Assembly: GCA_030607105.1 (NCBI GenBank)
Contig: JAUWFF010000012.1
Span: 1-10,868 of the forward strand
Source of the DNA: Filomicrobium sp.
GTDB taxonomy: Bacteria; Pseudomonadota; Alphaproteobacteria; Rhizobiales; Hyphomicrobiaceae
DNA length: 10,868 nt
Direction of reading: 5' to 3'
Below the pieces are notes generated by a model. That model ran no database searches and was not told where the DNA came from. It worked only from the letters and a program-made list of their open reading frames with translations. Within the stretch, counting starts at the first letter, position 1. Each line of letters begins with the position of its first letter. Below, piece by piece: positions 1 to 6,620 of the stretch. The translations under genes were made by a program, and so were the position numbers.

Positions 1-720
1 AGCGTGGGGGTGGGAATGCCGGGTTCGATCTCGCGGGCAACGGGCCTTGTGCAAAACGCCAACTCGAACTGGCTGAACGGTCGAGCCTTCGATACGGATT
101 TGCGCGCGACTATCGGTCTCCCGGTGAAATTCGCAAACGACGCCAACTGTTTTGCGTTGTCTGAGGCGGTGGATGGGGCCGGCGCGGGGGCCGCATCGTT
201 GTTCGGCGTCATTCTGGGCACTGGAGTTGGGGGCGGCCTCGTCATCGCTGGCCGCCTTGTCGATGGCCCCCGCGGGACGGGGGGCGAGTGGGGACACAAC
301 GCGCTGCCTTGGGCGAGTTGCAGCGAAACGCCCGGCCCGGCTTGCTGGTGTGGACGCCGCGGTTGTATCGAGGCGTGGGTCTCAGGGCCGGCGATGGCGC
401 GCGATCACTTGCACGAGACCGGCGACAACCTTAATGCGGAGGAAATCGCAGCCTGCGCCACGCAGGGTGATGCCGGCGCGACCGCGACCCTGACCCGTCA
501 CACGCAGCGGTTGGCGCGGAGCCTGGCGCACGTGATCAATATTTTCGATCCGGATGTTGTGGTCCTCGGCGGCGGCCTCTCGAAGCTCCCCCATCTTTAC
601 ACCGATCTTCCGGCGGCGATCGCTCCGCATCTTTTCACGGACGCGCCAACCGTGCGGGTTCAGCCGCCGCGCTGGGGCGATGCCAGCGGCGTGCGTGGTG
701 CCGCGTGGCTATGGGACTGA
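1..720 (+). CDS. ROK-family sugar kinase (fructokinase-like), 5' end missing
   Basis: ROK kinases transfer phosphate from ATP to a hexose such as fructose, glucose or N-acetylglucosamine in the cytoplasm. The frame is open from the first base, so about 60 N-terminal residues, including the ATP-phosphate loop, lie outside the window; the GTG at 4 is probably internal. Visible family marks are the PGSIS and NANSNWLNG segments, the ANDANCF segment carrying the catalytic Asp (near 136-165), a glycine-rich GTGVGGG stretch, and the zinc site made of the His of GEWGHN (295-297) and the cysteines of CWCGRRGC (343-366). A second glycine-rich run, VVLGGGLS, closes the C-terminal lobe. The wording around the zinc site resembles Mak-type fructokinases, but the sugar cannot be fixed from sequence. 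It converges with eipB, leaving 22 bp between stop codons. Confidence 0.92.
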   Translation, partial: SVGVGMPGSISRATGLVQNANSNWLNGRAFDTDLRATIGLPVKFANDANCFALSEAVDGAGAGAASLFGVILGTGVGGGLVIAGRLVDGPRGTGGEWGHNALPWASCSETPGPACWCGRRGCIEAWVSGPAMARDHLHETGDNLNAEEIAACATQGDAGATATLTRHTQRLARSLAHVINIFDPDVVVLGGGLSKLPHLYTDLPAAIAPHLFTDAPTVRVQPPRWGDASGVRGAAWLWD

Positions 721-742
721 CACTATGAGCCAGCCGTGCGGG

Positions 743-1615
743 CTACTTGCCCGGACCGCAATCCTCGGCCTCCAACAGGGTCAGGTCGGTCAGTTCGCCA
801 CGGATTGCGAAGTCACCATAGTCGATCAGCAACCGGCTTGAGATTCCGTTCTCGTGGAAACGGAAGGCAAGCTCGTAGCTCGGCGCGGCATCCGTGCCCT
901 TCGCATCCGGCTCGTAGTAGCTAATGGCCACCGGCCACGCTGCCAAGGAATCCAGCTTGGCAACCTTGCGCAATCGCTCGGGAACTCCATTAAGAGCGGT
1001 CGTTTCTGGCAACGCATTGCCAATGTAGGAATTAGTGTCGAAGACCGTTTCGCCCTGTTCGGAACCGTCATACAGGCGGGCTGGAAACTGGCGGCGACCA
1101 TCACGGGCAGCTTCGAGCAGGGCAATAGAATGTTGAATGGGGAAATAGACCTCGCGCCCAAGATTCAGAGCGCGGCTCGCCGGCTTTGTGAGCTCGACCG
1201 AAATCTCCCCATTCTTCGGTTTGCGCCCGGCGACGCCTTCGGTGGACTCGGTCAATTCCTTGCCCCGGTACTGGCTCAGGAAGAAACGCATCTTGTCACC
1301 GGCCGCCGCTTCCCAGCTGGAGGTCCGCAGATCGTTCAGCATGGATGCACCGTTACGGTCGACCACGCGGGTCACAAAGCGCATGTTCTGAGTATAACCG
1401 GTGCACTTTCCGCCAGCGAGCTCATAGACCATGCGGCCGGTCATGTCGGTGATGCCGGATGCGGTTGTCGCGCGCTCAAGGGTGATTTCGTAGACTGCCT
1501 GGTGGGGGGCCAGAGCGGCGGCACCCGCCACGGCCCGCTCGGCTGACAGGCCTGTCAGCGCGATCAACGACAATGGCACCATGAATTCACAGCGGGGGCG
1601 CGAAGTTCCGTTCAT
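743..1615 (-). CDS. eipB: EipB-like periplasmic cell-envelope integrity protein (DUF1849)
   Basis: This 290-residue protein matches the DUF1849 family, whose Brucella member EipB is a periplasmic beta-spiral protein needed for envelope integrity. I chose the ATG at 1615 because GGAG lies 6 bases before it and a signal peptide follows directly: basic start, hydrophobic core LSLIALTGL, and a likely cut after AVA at residues 28-30. An in-frame ATG at 1696 would put 27 unrelated residues ahead of that signal. The mature part begins LAPHQAVYEITL, typical of the family. Cys71 (GGKCTGY) and Cys286 (EDCGPGK) match in position and context the conserved disulfide pair of EipB (Cys69-Cys278 in Brucella). 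It is transcribed divergently from the RidA-type gene. Function is inferred from the family and no partner is encoded here. Confidence 0.9.
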   Translation of the reverse strand: MNGTSRPRCEFMVPLSLIALTGLSAERAVAGAAALAPHQAVYEITLERATTASGITDMTGRMVYELAGGKCTGYTQNMRFVTRVVDRNGASMLNDLRTSSWEAAAGDKMRFFLSQYRGKELTESTEGVAGRKPKNGEISVELTKPASRALNLGREVYFPIQHSIALLEAARDGRRQFPARLYDGSEQGETVFDTNSYIGNALPETTALNGVPERLRKVAKLDSLAAWPVAISYYEPDAKGTDAAPSYELAFRFHENGISSRLLIDYGDFAIRGELTDLTLLEAEDCGPGK

Positions 1616-1621
1616 ACGTTT

Positions 1622-1625
1622 CTCC
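1622..1625 (-). promoter_or_regulatory. Ribosome binding site that decides the eipB start
   Basis: Read on the minus strand this is GGAG, six bases before the ATG at 1615. It favours that start over the in-frame ATG 81 bases upstream at 1696. Confidence 0.7.
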
Positions 1626-1644
1626 AGTTCGTGGCACCAAGGCG

Positions 1645-1666
1645 CGAGCCGGCTTGGCACGGCTCG
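1645..1666. repeat. Perfect inverted repeat CGAGCCG-N8-CGGCTCG between eipB and ridA-type gene
   Basis: Two 7-base arms, complementary without mismatch, are separated by 8 bases. The element sits 30 bp before the eipB start and about 100 bp before the RidA-type start. It could be an operator serving the divergent promoters or a hairpin in the eipB leader. No recognised regulator consensus is assigned. Confidence 0.5.
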
Positions 1667-1676
1667 ATAACCTAGT

Positions 1677-1691
1677 GCAGACACCGTCTGC
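1677..1691. repeat. Perfect inverted repeat GCAGAC-N3-GTCTGC in the same divergent region
   Basis: The 6-base arms with a 3-base centre form a symmetric site whose geometry suits a dimeric regulator better than an RNA hairpin. It lies 10 bp from the inverted repeat at 1645-1666. I cannot name a regulator with this consensus, and clear -35/-10 boxes are not evident around it. Confidence 0.45.
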
Positions 1692-1768
1692 GGCAAAGTT
1701 CTCTCGCAAGCCTGCTTACGATCATGTTAGCCAACACCACCAATTCACTCCAGATTAAAGGTTTGACC

Positions 1769-2239
1769 ATGACCGATGCAGTGCTCGCCCGGCTTGAAGC
1801 ATTGAATCTGAAACTGCCGGAAGCGCCGACCCCGGTGGCGACGTATGTGCCCTATTTGTTCGTTGATGGGCTCTTGTTCGTCTCAGGTCAAATCTCCAAG
1901 GCGGCCGATGGAACAATCTTTGCCGGCCGGTTGGGGGCCGATCTTGCGGTTGATCAGGGTCGGGAGGCTGCGAAGCTATGCGCCTTGAACATACTTGCGC
2001 AGGCGCACGCCGCCTTAGGGCGGCTTGATCGCATCGCGCGCGTCGTTCGGCTTACCGGATACGTTAATTCGGCGCCGCAGTTCACAGATCATCCGCTCGT
2101 CATCAACGGAGCCTCCGACCTGATGGTGGAGGTACTAGGGGAAACCGGAAAGCACACACGTGCCGCCTTTGGTGTTTCGGGATTGCCCGCAGGGTGCGCT
2201 GTGGAAATCGATGCCATTCTCCAGGTGGCCGGGACCTAG
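1769..2239 (+). CDS. RidA-family protein (YjgF/YER057c/UK114, PF14588-type branch)
   Basis: RidA proteins hydrolyse reactive enamine/imine intermediates released by PLP enzymes; branches other than archetypal RidA may act on other substrates. The 156-residue protein fits the longer PF14588-type branch, with its usual opening (MTDAVLARLEALNLKLPEAP), FVSGQIS at 37-43, LCALNILAQ, LTGYVNSAPQFTDHP and the VINGASDLMVEV block. Arg131 aligns with the substrate-carboxylate-binding Arg105 of RidA, and Glu146 in VEIDAI aligns with the conserved C-terminal acidic residue, so the pocket looks intact. I chose the ATG at 1769, preceded by AAAGG with 8 bases between. An in-frame ATG at 1724 would add 15 residues unlike the family. 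It is probably a single-gene unit, divergent from eipB. Confidence 0.9.
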   Translation: MTDAVLARLEALNLKLPEAPTPVATYVPYLFVDGLLFVSGQISKAADGTIFAGRLGADLAVDQGREAAKLCALNILAQAHAALGRLDRIARVVRLTGYVNSAPQFTDHPLVINGASDLMVEVLGETGKHTRAAFGVSGLPAGCAVEIDAILQVAGT

Positions 2240-2307
2240 AGCGGTTTAGGGTTAGCTGGAATCATGGGGGTTCCGAGTCGCATTGTCCTACCGATTGCCC
2301 ATCGCGG
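2236..2307 (+). repeat. Possible dispersed intergenic element after the RidA-type gene
   Basis: Immediately after the stop codon comes AGAGCGGTTTAGGGTTAG followed by a GGAATCA-type stretch. From memory this resembles short intergenic elements of the AGAGC...GGAATCA kind scattered through Hyphomicrobiales genomes. Only a weak GGAA-N9-TTCC dyad is visible, so it is not a convincing intrinsic terminator despite lying between two convergent genes. Only one copy is seen in this window. Confidence 0.3.
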
Positions 2308-3450
2308 TCAATAAACCCCGCGGATGCGGCGGCGGAGGCGAAGTTCATTGGCGATCTTTCGACTGCGCAAGGCCTGGAAACGCCGATGGTTTCCGGTTCG
2401 GCGTCGCTTTGCGTGCCTTGAGCCCCTAGCATTGTGACGCAGCCGAACGTGACGCCGTTTGGTTTTGGCCCGCCTGCGCTGTGCCCCACGGCGTGCCTGC
2501 CGGGACTGGCGTGCGCGCGGGTTGTTGCGGGCACGCGAACTGCGAACAGCAACAGCTGCCAATCGACGTTGGCTGGTACGCTCCGCGTCGCCGTCTTCCA
2601 CCGCCGGTGTCTGCAACGGTTCGGCTAATGGTGGGAACGGCCTCTCCTCAGGATAGAAAGAAGCCTGGCTCCGAGGAGCTCGAGGCGTCGGCCCGCCAGC
2701 GGCCAGCTTATCTGTTTCGCGAATGGCCGCAGTTCTTCGCGGAACATCGCCAAAGCCATCTGAGTTTTGGGACTGAAGCTTGGACCTGCCCATCTGCTTC
2801 ACCAAAGCCGGCGGGCTGACCACGGTCGGCGCATTGTATTCAATCGGGAGATCGGCCGGCTTCGGTCCACCGAGCGAACTGCGTGTGAACGTGTCGAAGC
2901 GCGGCCTCGCCTTGACGGTCGATGCAAGCCTCAGCGGGCGAACGTCGCGCGAAGCTCTTTTCGGATGGCTGAGCGCCGATAATACTTTGCGCTCCGGCAA
3001 TACGATGGCGACTTTGCGTTTCTCTTTAAGCGCCTTGTCGAATGCAGACTGGTGCTGTGCCAAAAGTAAGCTCTTGCGGACAGGTATAGGCACCGGGGGA
3101 GTTGACCGCGAGCTGGCTTGTTTGCGCGATGAGCTACTTGTGGATAGATTGGGCAGTAGGGGGGCGCGGCCGAGGCTTGCCATTCTTTTTGTGGCTTGAA
3201 GGCGCGCTTCTGATTCGGGCTTCGTTTCGTCGACCGGCACGCCCTCGTGCCGTTCCTTGATTTCCTGAGAGAGTTTGTGGAGGCGCTGCCGGCGTCCCAT
3301 TTGAATGATGTTCCGGCTATCGACGAGCGTGGGCCAGGCTGCTGGACCAACCGATTGGTATTGCGTGCTGGTCGTCGAGAAAGCTGTGGCGTAACTGAAA
3401 ACGCCGAAAGCAAAAGTTGCCGCGACGATGCCAACGGTACTAAAGCGCAT
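2308..3450 (-). CDS. Exported or membrane-anchored protein with Arg-rich C-terminal tail, unknown function
   Basis: I do not recognise this 380-residue protein. The ATG at 3450 is preceded by GGGAG with 8 bases between, and opens with a clear signal or anchor (MRFSTVGIVAATFAFGVFSY, possible cut after ATA). An earlier in-frame ATG at 3519 would hide that signal behind 23 residues. The body is low in hydrophobics and rich in Ser, Pro, Arg and Lys, so it is probably largely disordered; short helical KALKEKRKVAIVLPERK-like pieces occur. The last 78 residues contain 33 Arg or Lys and one acidic residue, a density like nucleic-acid- or polyanion-binding tails. With a signal peptide, the tail would face the periplasm or cell wall. 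It is flanked by the convergent RidA-type gene and, across 323 bp, the divergent DUF482 gene. Weak constraint means the reading frame is less certain than its neighbours. Confidence 0.65.
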   Translation of the reverse strand: MRFSTVGIVAATFAFGVFSYATAFSTTSTQYQSVGPAAWPTLVDSRNIIQMGRRQRLHKLSQEIKERHEGVPVDETKPESEARLQATKRMASLGRAPLLPNLSTSSSSRKQASSRSTPPVPIPVRKSLLLAQHQSAFDKALKEKRKVAIVLPERKVLSALSHPKRASRDVRPLRLASTVKARPRFDTFTRSSLGGPKPADLPIEYNAPTVVSPPALVKQMGRSKLQSQNSDGFGDVPRRTAAIRETDKLAAGGPTPRAPRSQASFYPEERPFPPLAEPLQTPAVEDGDAERTSQRRLAAVAVRSSRARNNPRARQSRQARRGAQRRRAKTKRRHVRLRHNARGSRHAKRRRTGNHRRFQALRSRKIANELRLRRRIRGVY

Positions 3451-3773
3451 CTCGGTAGCTCCCGCCGCCGACCCGCGTCGACGCCATCTGATAGAAACGA
3501 AGGCATGCACGCGCCGCAATCAAAGAATTAGCACCCCGAGACTTTGCTGCAGCCCGATAGTGTGCACTCTTCCATTCACCGGCTGCCGATGCAACAGGTC
3601 GATTGAAGGAAGTGAGTTAAGCAAGTTTTGTAAACCCGTCATGCCAGCCTCAAATCGGAACGGGGTTCGGATTCTGGAGCCGTTGACGCGGGCGGACTTT
3701 TCGGCCGCAGGCCTGATCCTTTTTCAGCCGCCGGCGTAAGCTTATTGGAATTGTGTGACAGTCCAGGTGTCTA
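3451..3773. other. Divergent intergenic region without a gene (323 bp)
   Basis: This stretch separates two divergent genes and must hold both promoters. I found no convincing -35/-10 pair: the TTGAAG at 3603 and TTGACG at 3683 lack good partners at 16-18 bases. Short ORFs crossing it have no ribosome binding site or recognisable product. No strong hairpin or RNA gene is visible. Confidence 0.5.
3459..3463 (-). promoter_or_regulatory. Ribosome binding site that decides the start of the Arg-rich protein
   Basis: Read on the minus strand this is GGGAG, eight bases before the ATG at 3450. It supports the start that puts the hydrophobic signal at the very N terminus. Confidence 0.6.
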
Positions 3774-5012
3774 ATGGCTCAGCAAGATACCGATATTACA
3801 TCAGACACTGACACGGCGGGTACGTGCGCGAAGCAAAAGGCCGTTGCGGTTCGCATCGTCGATAATCTCAAGCAAATCGACGCGACAACCTTTGATACTT
3901 ACGCCAATCCCGACGCGCTCCGGTTCAACCCGTTTGTCACGTACGCCTTCCTAGAAGCGCTCGAAACAGCGGGCTGCGTCAGTGCGGAGACCGGATGGCT
4001 TCCCCACCATCTGGTCCTTGAAGACGCTGACGGCACGATCGCCGGTATCATGCCGGCCTATCTGAAATCACACAGCCAGGGCGAGTTCGTCTTTGATTAC
4101 GGCTGGGCGGACGCCTATGAGCGGGCTGGCGGCGACTATTACCCGAAGCTGCAGGTATCGGTGCCGTTCACACCGGTGCCCGGACCGCGCGTGCTGGTGC
4201 GCCAGGACGACAGTGCTGAAAAATACGAACGCCTGCTTGCCGCCGCAGCGGTCGAAGTAGCGAAACGGCACAGGCTGTCATCGTTTCACATCACATTTGT
4301 GGACGAGGCTGCATGGCACCGGCTCGGTTCCTTTGGGCTGCTGCAGCGCACCGACCAACAGTTTCACTTCGCCAACCCGGGTTACAGATCGTTTCAGGAT
4401 TTCCTCGACACGCTTACGTCGCGCAAGCGTAAGGCGCTGCGCAAGGAGCGCGCCCAGGCTGTCGAGGACGGTATCGAGATCGAGCACGTCACCGGATCGG
4501 ACATTACTGAAGCGCATTGGGACGCGTTCTACCGGTTCTACATAGACACCGGTTCGCGTAAGTGGGGCGACCCTTATCTCAATCGTCAGTTCTTTTCCGA
4601 ACTCGGCCAGCGCATGGCTGATGCCTGTCTACTGGTATTTGCCAAAAGGGACGGCCGTTATATCGCCGGCGCCCTCAATATGATCGGAGGCGACTGCCTT
4701 TACGGACGTTATTGGGGAGCCATAGAGCACCACCCCTTCCTACACTTTGAAATCTGCTATTATCAGTCGATCCAGTACGCCATCGCACAAGGGCTGCCGC
4801 GTGTGGAGGCTGGCGCACAAGGCGAGCATAAGCTGGCGCGCGGCTACGTCCCCGAGACAACCTATTCGTTGCACTGGTTCGCCGACCGACGTCTATGGGA
4901 CGCCGTGCAGCGCTTCCTCACCGTCGAACGCCATCATGTTGAGAGAACCAAGAACGCGCTGCGCGATTTTGCACCGTTCAAAAAGCACCAAGGCCAGGCG
5001 GATGGGGATTGA
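3774..5012 (+). CDS. DUF482/COG3146 family acyltransferase-like protein (FemAB/GNAT fold)
   Basis: The 412-residue protein fits PF04339 (FemAB_like, COG3146), predicted cytoplasmic acyltransferases of the GNAT/Fem superfamily; substrates are not established. Landmarks include RFNPFVTYAFLEALE near 50-63, the GEFVFDYGWADAYER segment near 103-117, the basic RKRKALRKE stretch at 217-225, DTGSRKWGDPYLN at 258-270, and the diagnostic EAGAQGEHKLARGY block at 345-358 followed by TTYSLHWF. About 25 polar N-terminal residues precede the domain. The ATG at 3774 has AGGTG close upstream. The HIT gene follows closely, and an alternative start of that gene overlaps this stop codon, so the two are probably co-transcribed. 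Fem-type peptidoglycan modification is sometimes suggested for the family but is not shown by this sequence. Confidence 0.9.
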   Translation: MAQQDTDITSDTDTAGTCAKQKAVAVRIVDNLKQIDATTFDTYANPDALRFNPFVTYAFLEALETAGCVSAETGWLPHHLVLEDADGTIAGIMPAYLKSHSQGEFVFDYGWADAYERAGGDYYPKLQVSVPFTPVPGPRVLVRQDDSAEKYERLLAAAAVEVAKRHRLSSFHITFVDEAAWHRLGSFGLLQRTDQQFHFANPGYRSFQDFLDTLTSRKRKALRKERAQAVEDGIEIEHVTGSDITEAHWDAFYRFYIDTGSRKWGDPYLNRQFFSELGQRMADACLLVFAKRDGRYIAGALNMIGGDCLYGRYWGAIEHHPFLHFEICYYQSIQYAIAQGLPRVEAGAQGEHKLARGYVPETTYSLHWFADRRLWDAVQRFLTVERHHVERTKNALRDFAPFKKHQGQADGD

Positions 5013-5125
5013 CCTTGGTGCCACAAGCCGAGAATGCTGCGGCGGATCGGGTGTTCGGCGCTTCGCGGATCGTTTACACGGCGCATCGCACAGGCGGGCA
5101 CCTACTGCTCGGACAACTGGGAACT

Positions 5126-5130
5126 GGGAG
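5126..5130 (+). promoter_or_regulatory. Ribosome binding site deciding a TTG start for the HIT gene
   Basis: GGGAG lies seven bases before the TTG at 5138, exactly where the HIT domain begins. No in-frame ATG is available nearby; the ATG at 5151 is out of frame. Confidence 0.7.
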
Positions 5131-5137
5131 ACCTGCC

Positions 5138-5572
5138 TTGACCGCCAGCTATGACGCCGACAACATCTTCGCCAAAATCCTGCGCGGCGAAATTCCCTGT
5201 CACAAGGTCTACGAGGACGACAACGTCATCGCCTTCATGGATGTGATGCCACAGTCGGCCGGACATACGCTGATCGTGCCCAAGGCGGCCTCGCGGAATC
5301 TTCTTGATGCGGATCCGGCCGTTCTTGCAGCTGTTGTACCGTTGCTGCAGCGGATTGCCGTTGCTGCCAAAGAAGCCTTTGGGGCCGACGGCGTCTCGAT
5401 GATGCAGTTCAACGAAGCCGCCGGAGGGCAGACAGTCTACCATCTGCATTTCCACGTCATTCCCCGCTACGAAGGCGTGCCGCTGCAGGCGCATGGTCGA
5501 GGAATGGAGGACCCCGGCGTGCTCGCAGCAAACGCGGAAAAACTGCGCGCGGCTTTGGAGGCCACCGGCTAA
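5138..5572 (+). CDS. HIT family nucleotide hydrolase/transferase (HinT-like)
   Basis: HIT proteins are small dimeric enzymes that hydrolyse nucleoside phosphoramidates or AMP-linked substrates through a histidine triad. With the TTG start at 5138 the product has 144 residues, a normal family length, and begins in the typical way (YDADNIFAKILRGEIPCHKVYEDD). FMDVMPQSAGHTLIVPK at 33-49 and FNEAAGGQTVYHLHFHVIPRY at 91-111 carry the nucleotide site; the triad is His102, His104 and His106, with His106 the expected nucleophile, and His43 is also present. The frame stays open upstream to a TTG at 5009 overlapping the previous stop, which would add 43 residues unlike the family; I consider that unlikely. 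It shares a direction and probably a transcript with the DUF482 gene. Confidence 0.92.
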   Translation: MTASYDADNIFAKILRGEIPCHKVYEDDNVIAFMDVMPQSAGHTLIVPKAASRNLLDADPAVLAAVVPLLQRIAVAAKEAFGADGVSMMQFNEAAGGQTVYHLHFHVIPRYEGVPLQAHGRGMEDPGVLAANAEKLRAALEATG

Positions 5573-5641
5573 GCCATCCGCGCTGAACTGTCTGGCGTCA
5601 AAGTCGTAGTTGAAGTTCGCATGGCCAGAAAGGTCTCATGG

Positions 5642-6283
5642 ATGTCCAAACTCCTCATTATGGGCGCCAGCCGTGGTATCGGGCTAGAAACAGTGAAAGC
5701 CGCCCTTGAAGCGGGGCATGAGGTTTGCGCGTTTGCCAGGTCGGCGGACGGCATCACGCTTGATGATGCCAAGCTTGAAAGGTTCAGCGGTGACGCGCTT
5801 GATGCGGACGATGTGACTCGGGCGCTGTCTGGTGTCGACATCGTCATCCAAGCGCTCGGCGCCAGTATCAGTCCGCAAACCCTCCTGCACGGCACCCGGC
5901 TTTTTTCCGACGCCACACGCATTCTTGTCGACGCCATGTCGGCTCAGGGGCCGAAGCGTCTCATCTGCGTCACGGGCATTGGCGCGGGCGACAGCCGCGA
6001 CCAACTGGGGGCACTTTATCGGATTGCTTTTACCTTGAGCCTCAAGCGGCTTTACGATGACAAAGATGTGCAGGAGCAGATCGTGCGCGGATCCGATCTT
6101 GATTGGACAATCGTTCGACCGGGTCTCCTTCGGGACGGTCGCGCAACGGGGCTCTATCAGGTGCTGGCCACACCGGAGGAATGGAAAATCGGGCCGGTGC
6201 GCCGGGCCGACGTGGCGCTGTTCCTTGTCGATGAGGCGGAGCGGGGCACCTACCGCAGGCAGACGCCGGCTATCATTGCGTGA
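5642..6283 (+). CDS. Atypical short-chain dehydrogenase / NAD(P)H-binding protein (PF13460-type)
   Basis: The 213-residue protein has one Rossmann domain. GASRGIG at 8-14 is the dinucleotide-binding loop, followed by EAGHEVCAFARS, a conserved GDALDADDVTRAL segment, VDIVIQALGA, KRLICVTGIGAGDSRD and DWTIVRPGLL, the pattern of atypical SDRs related to NmrA and biliverdin reductase B. YDDKDVQEQIV replaces the catalytic YxxxK of classical SDRs, as is usual in this group. The substrate is unknown. The ATG at 5642 has AAAGG 8 bases before it; an in-frame ATG at 5621 would add seven residues and has a poorer site. The gene follows the HIT gene at 69 bp and its last 11 bases overlap the end of azlD on the other strand. 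Confidence 0.88.
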   Translation: MSKLLIMGASRGIGLETVKAALEAGHEVCAFARSADGITLDDAKLERFSGDALDADDVTRALSGVDIVIQALGASISPQTLLHGTRLFSDATRILVDAMSAQGPKRLICVTGIGAGDSRDQLGALYRIAFTLSLKRLYDDKDVQEQIVRGSDLDWTIVRPGLLRDGRATGLYQVLATPEEWKIGPVRRADVALFLVDEAERGTYRRQTPAIIA

Positions 6284-6620
6284 GAAATTGCATCGCCAGC
6301 AAAGCCGTGGCCGAACCGAATACACCAGCGCCGAGGTGCTTGTTTGTGCCCAGATAAATTCCGATCCCCGCAGCAAACGCGGTGCAACGGATCAGCAGCG
6401 GCACCTCGGCAAGCGCGCCGACGGGAAACAGAACAAGACGCGTTACCAGACCGGCAACCAGCGCTGTGGCGACCGCCCGAACCCACGCGAAGATTTCACT
6501 TTGCGCATCGATACCGTGGCCGAGATAGAGTCCCAGCCAGCGGAACGGTTCATGCGCAAGTATCGCGATGACGAGAATGAGGAGCGTGCCTTCGGGTGAA
6601 GTCAATAAACCGTCGGTCAT
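6273..6620 (-). CDS. azlD: AzlD-type small subunit of branched-chain amino acid exporter
   Basis: AzlD is the small membrane partner of AzlC; in Bacillus the pair confers 4-azaleucine resistance and in Corynebacterium the homologues BrnFE export branched-chain amino acids and methionine. The 115-residue product is almost entirely hydrophobic, with about four membrane spans: LLILVIAILAHEPFRWLGLY, AVATALVAGLVTRLVLFP, VPLLIRCTAFAAGIGIYLG and a final FGSATALLAMQFL. Its ATG overlaps the azlC stop as ATGA, the usual sign of translational coupling. The 3' end overlaps the convergent SDR gene by 11 bp, so no separate terminator lies between them. The actual substrate here is not known. Confidence 0.88.
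   Translation of the reverse strand: MTDGLLTSPEGTLLILVIAILAHEPFRWLGLYLGHGIDAQSEIFAWVRAVATALVAGLVTRLVLFPVGALAEVPLLIRCTAFAAGIGIYLGTNKHLGAGVFGSATALLAMQFLTQ

Noticed and set aside
721..750. Possible terminator between the ROK gene and eipB
   Set aside because: Only a four-base AGCC/GGCT stem without a U run is seen.
854..1546. 230-residue plus-strand open frame opposite eipB
   Set aside because: The minus strand encodes a full DUF1849 protein with signal peptide, cysteine pair and ribosome binding site; the plus frame is its shadow.
2780..3199. 139-residue plus-strand open frame inside the Arg-rich protein gene
   Set aside because: No ribosome binding site or recognisable product; the minus-strand frame has both a start signal and a signal peptide, though this locus is the least secure in the window.
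3603..3632. Possible sigma-70 promoter with TTGAAG upstream of the DUF482 gene
   Set aside because: No acceptable -10 box occurs at 16-18 bases; the TTTGTA candidate is too weak.
5684..6376. 230-residue minus-strand open frame opposite the SDR gene
   Set aside because: It is Arg-rich with no domain, and the plus strand has a clear Rossmann protein.
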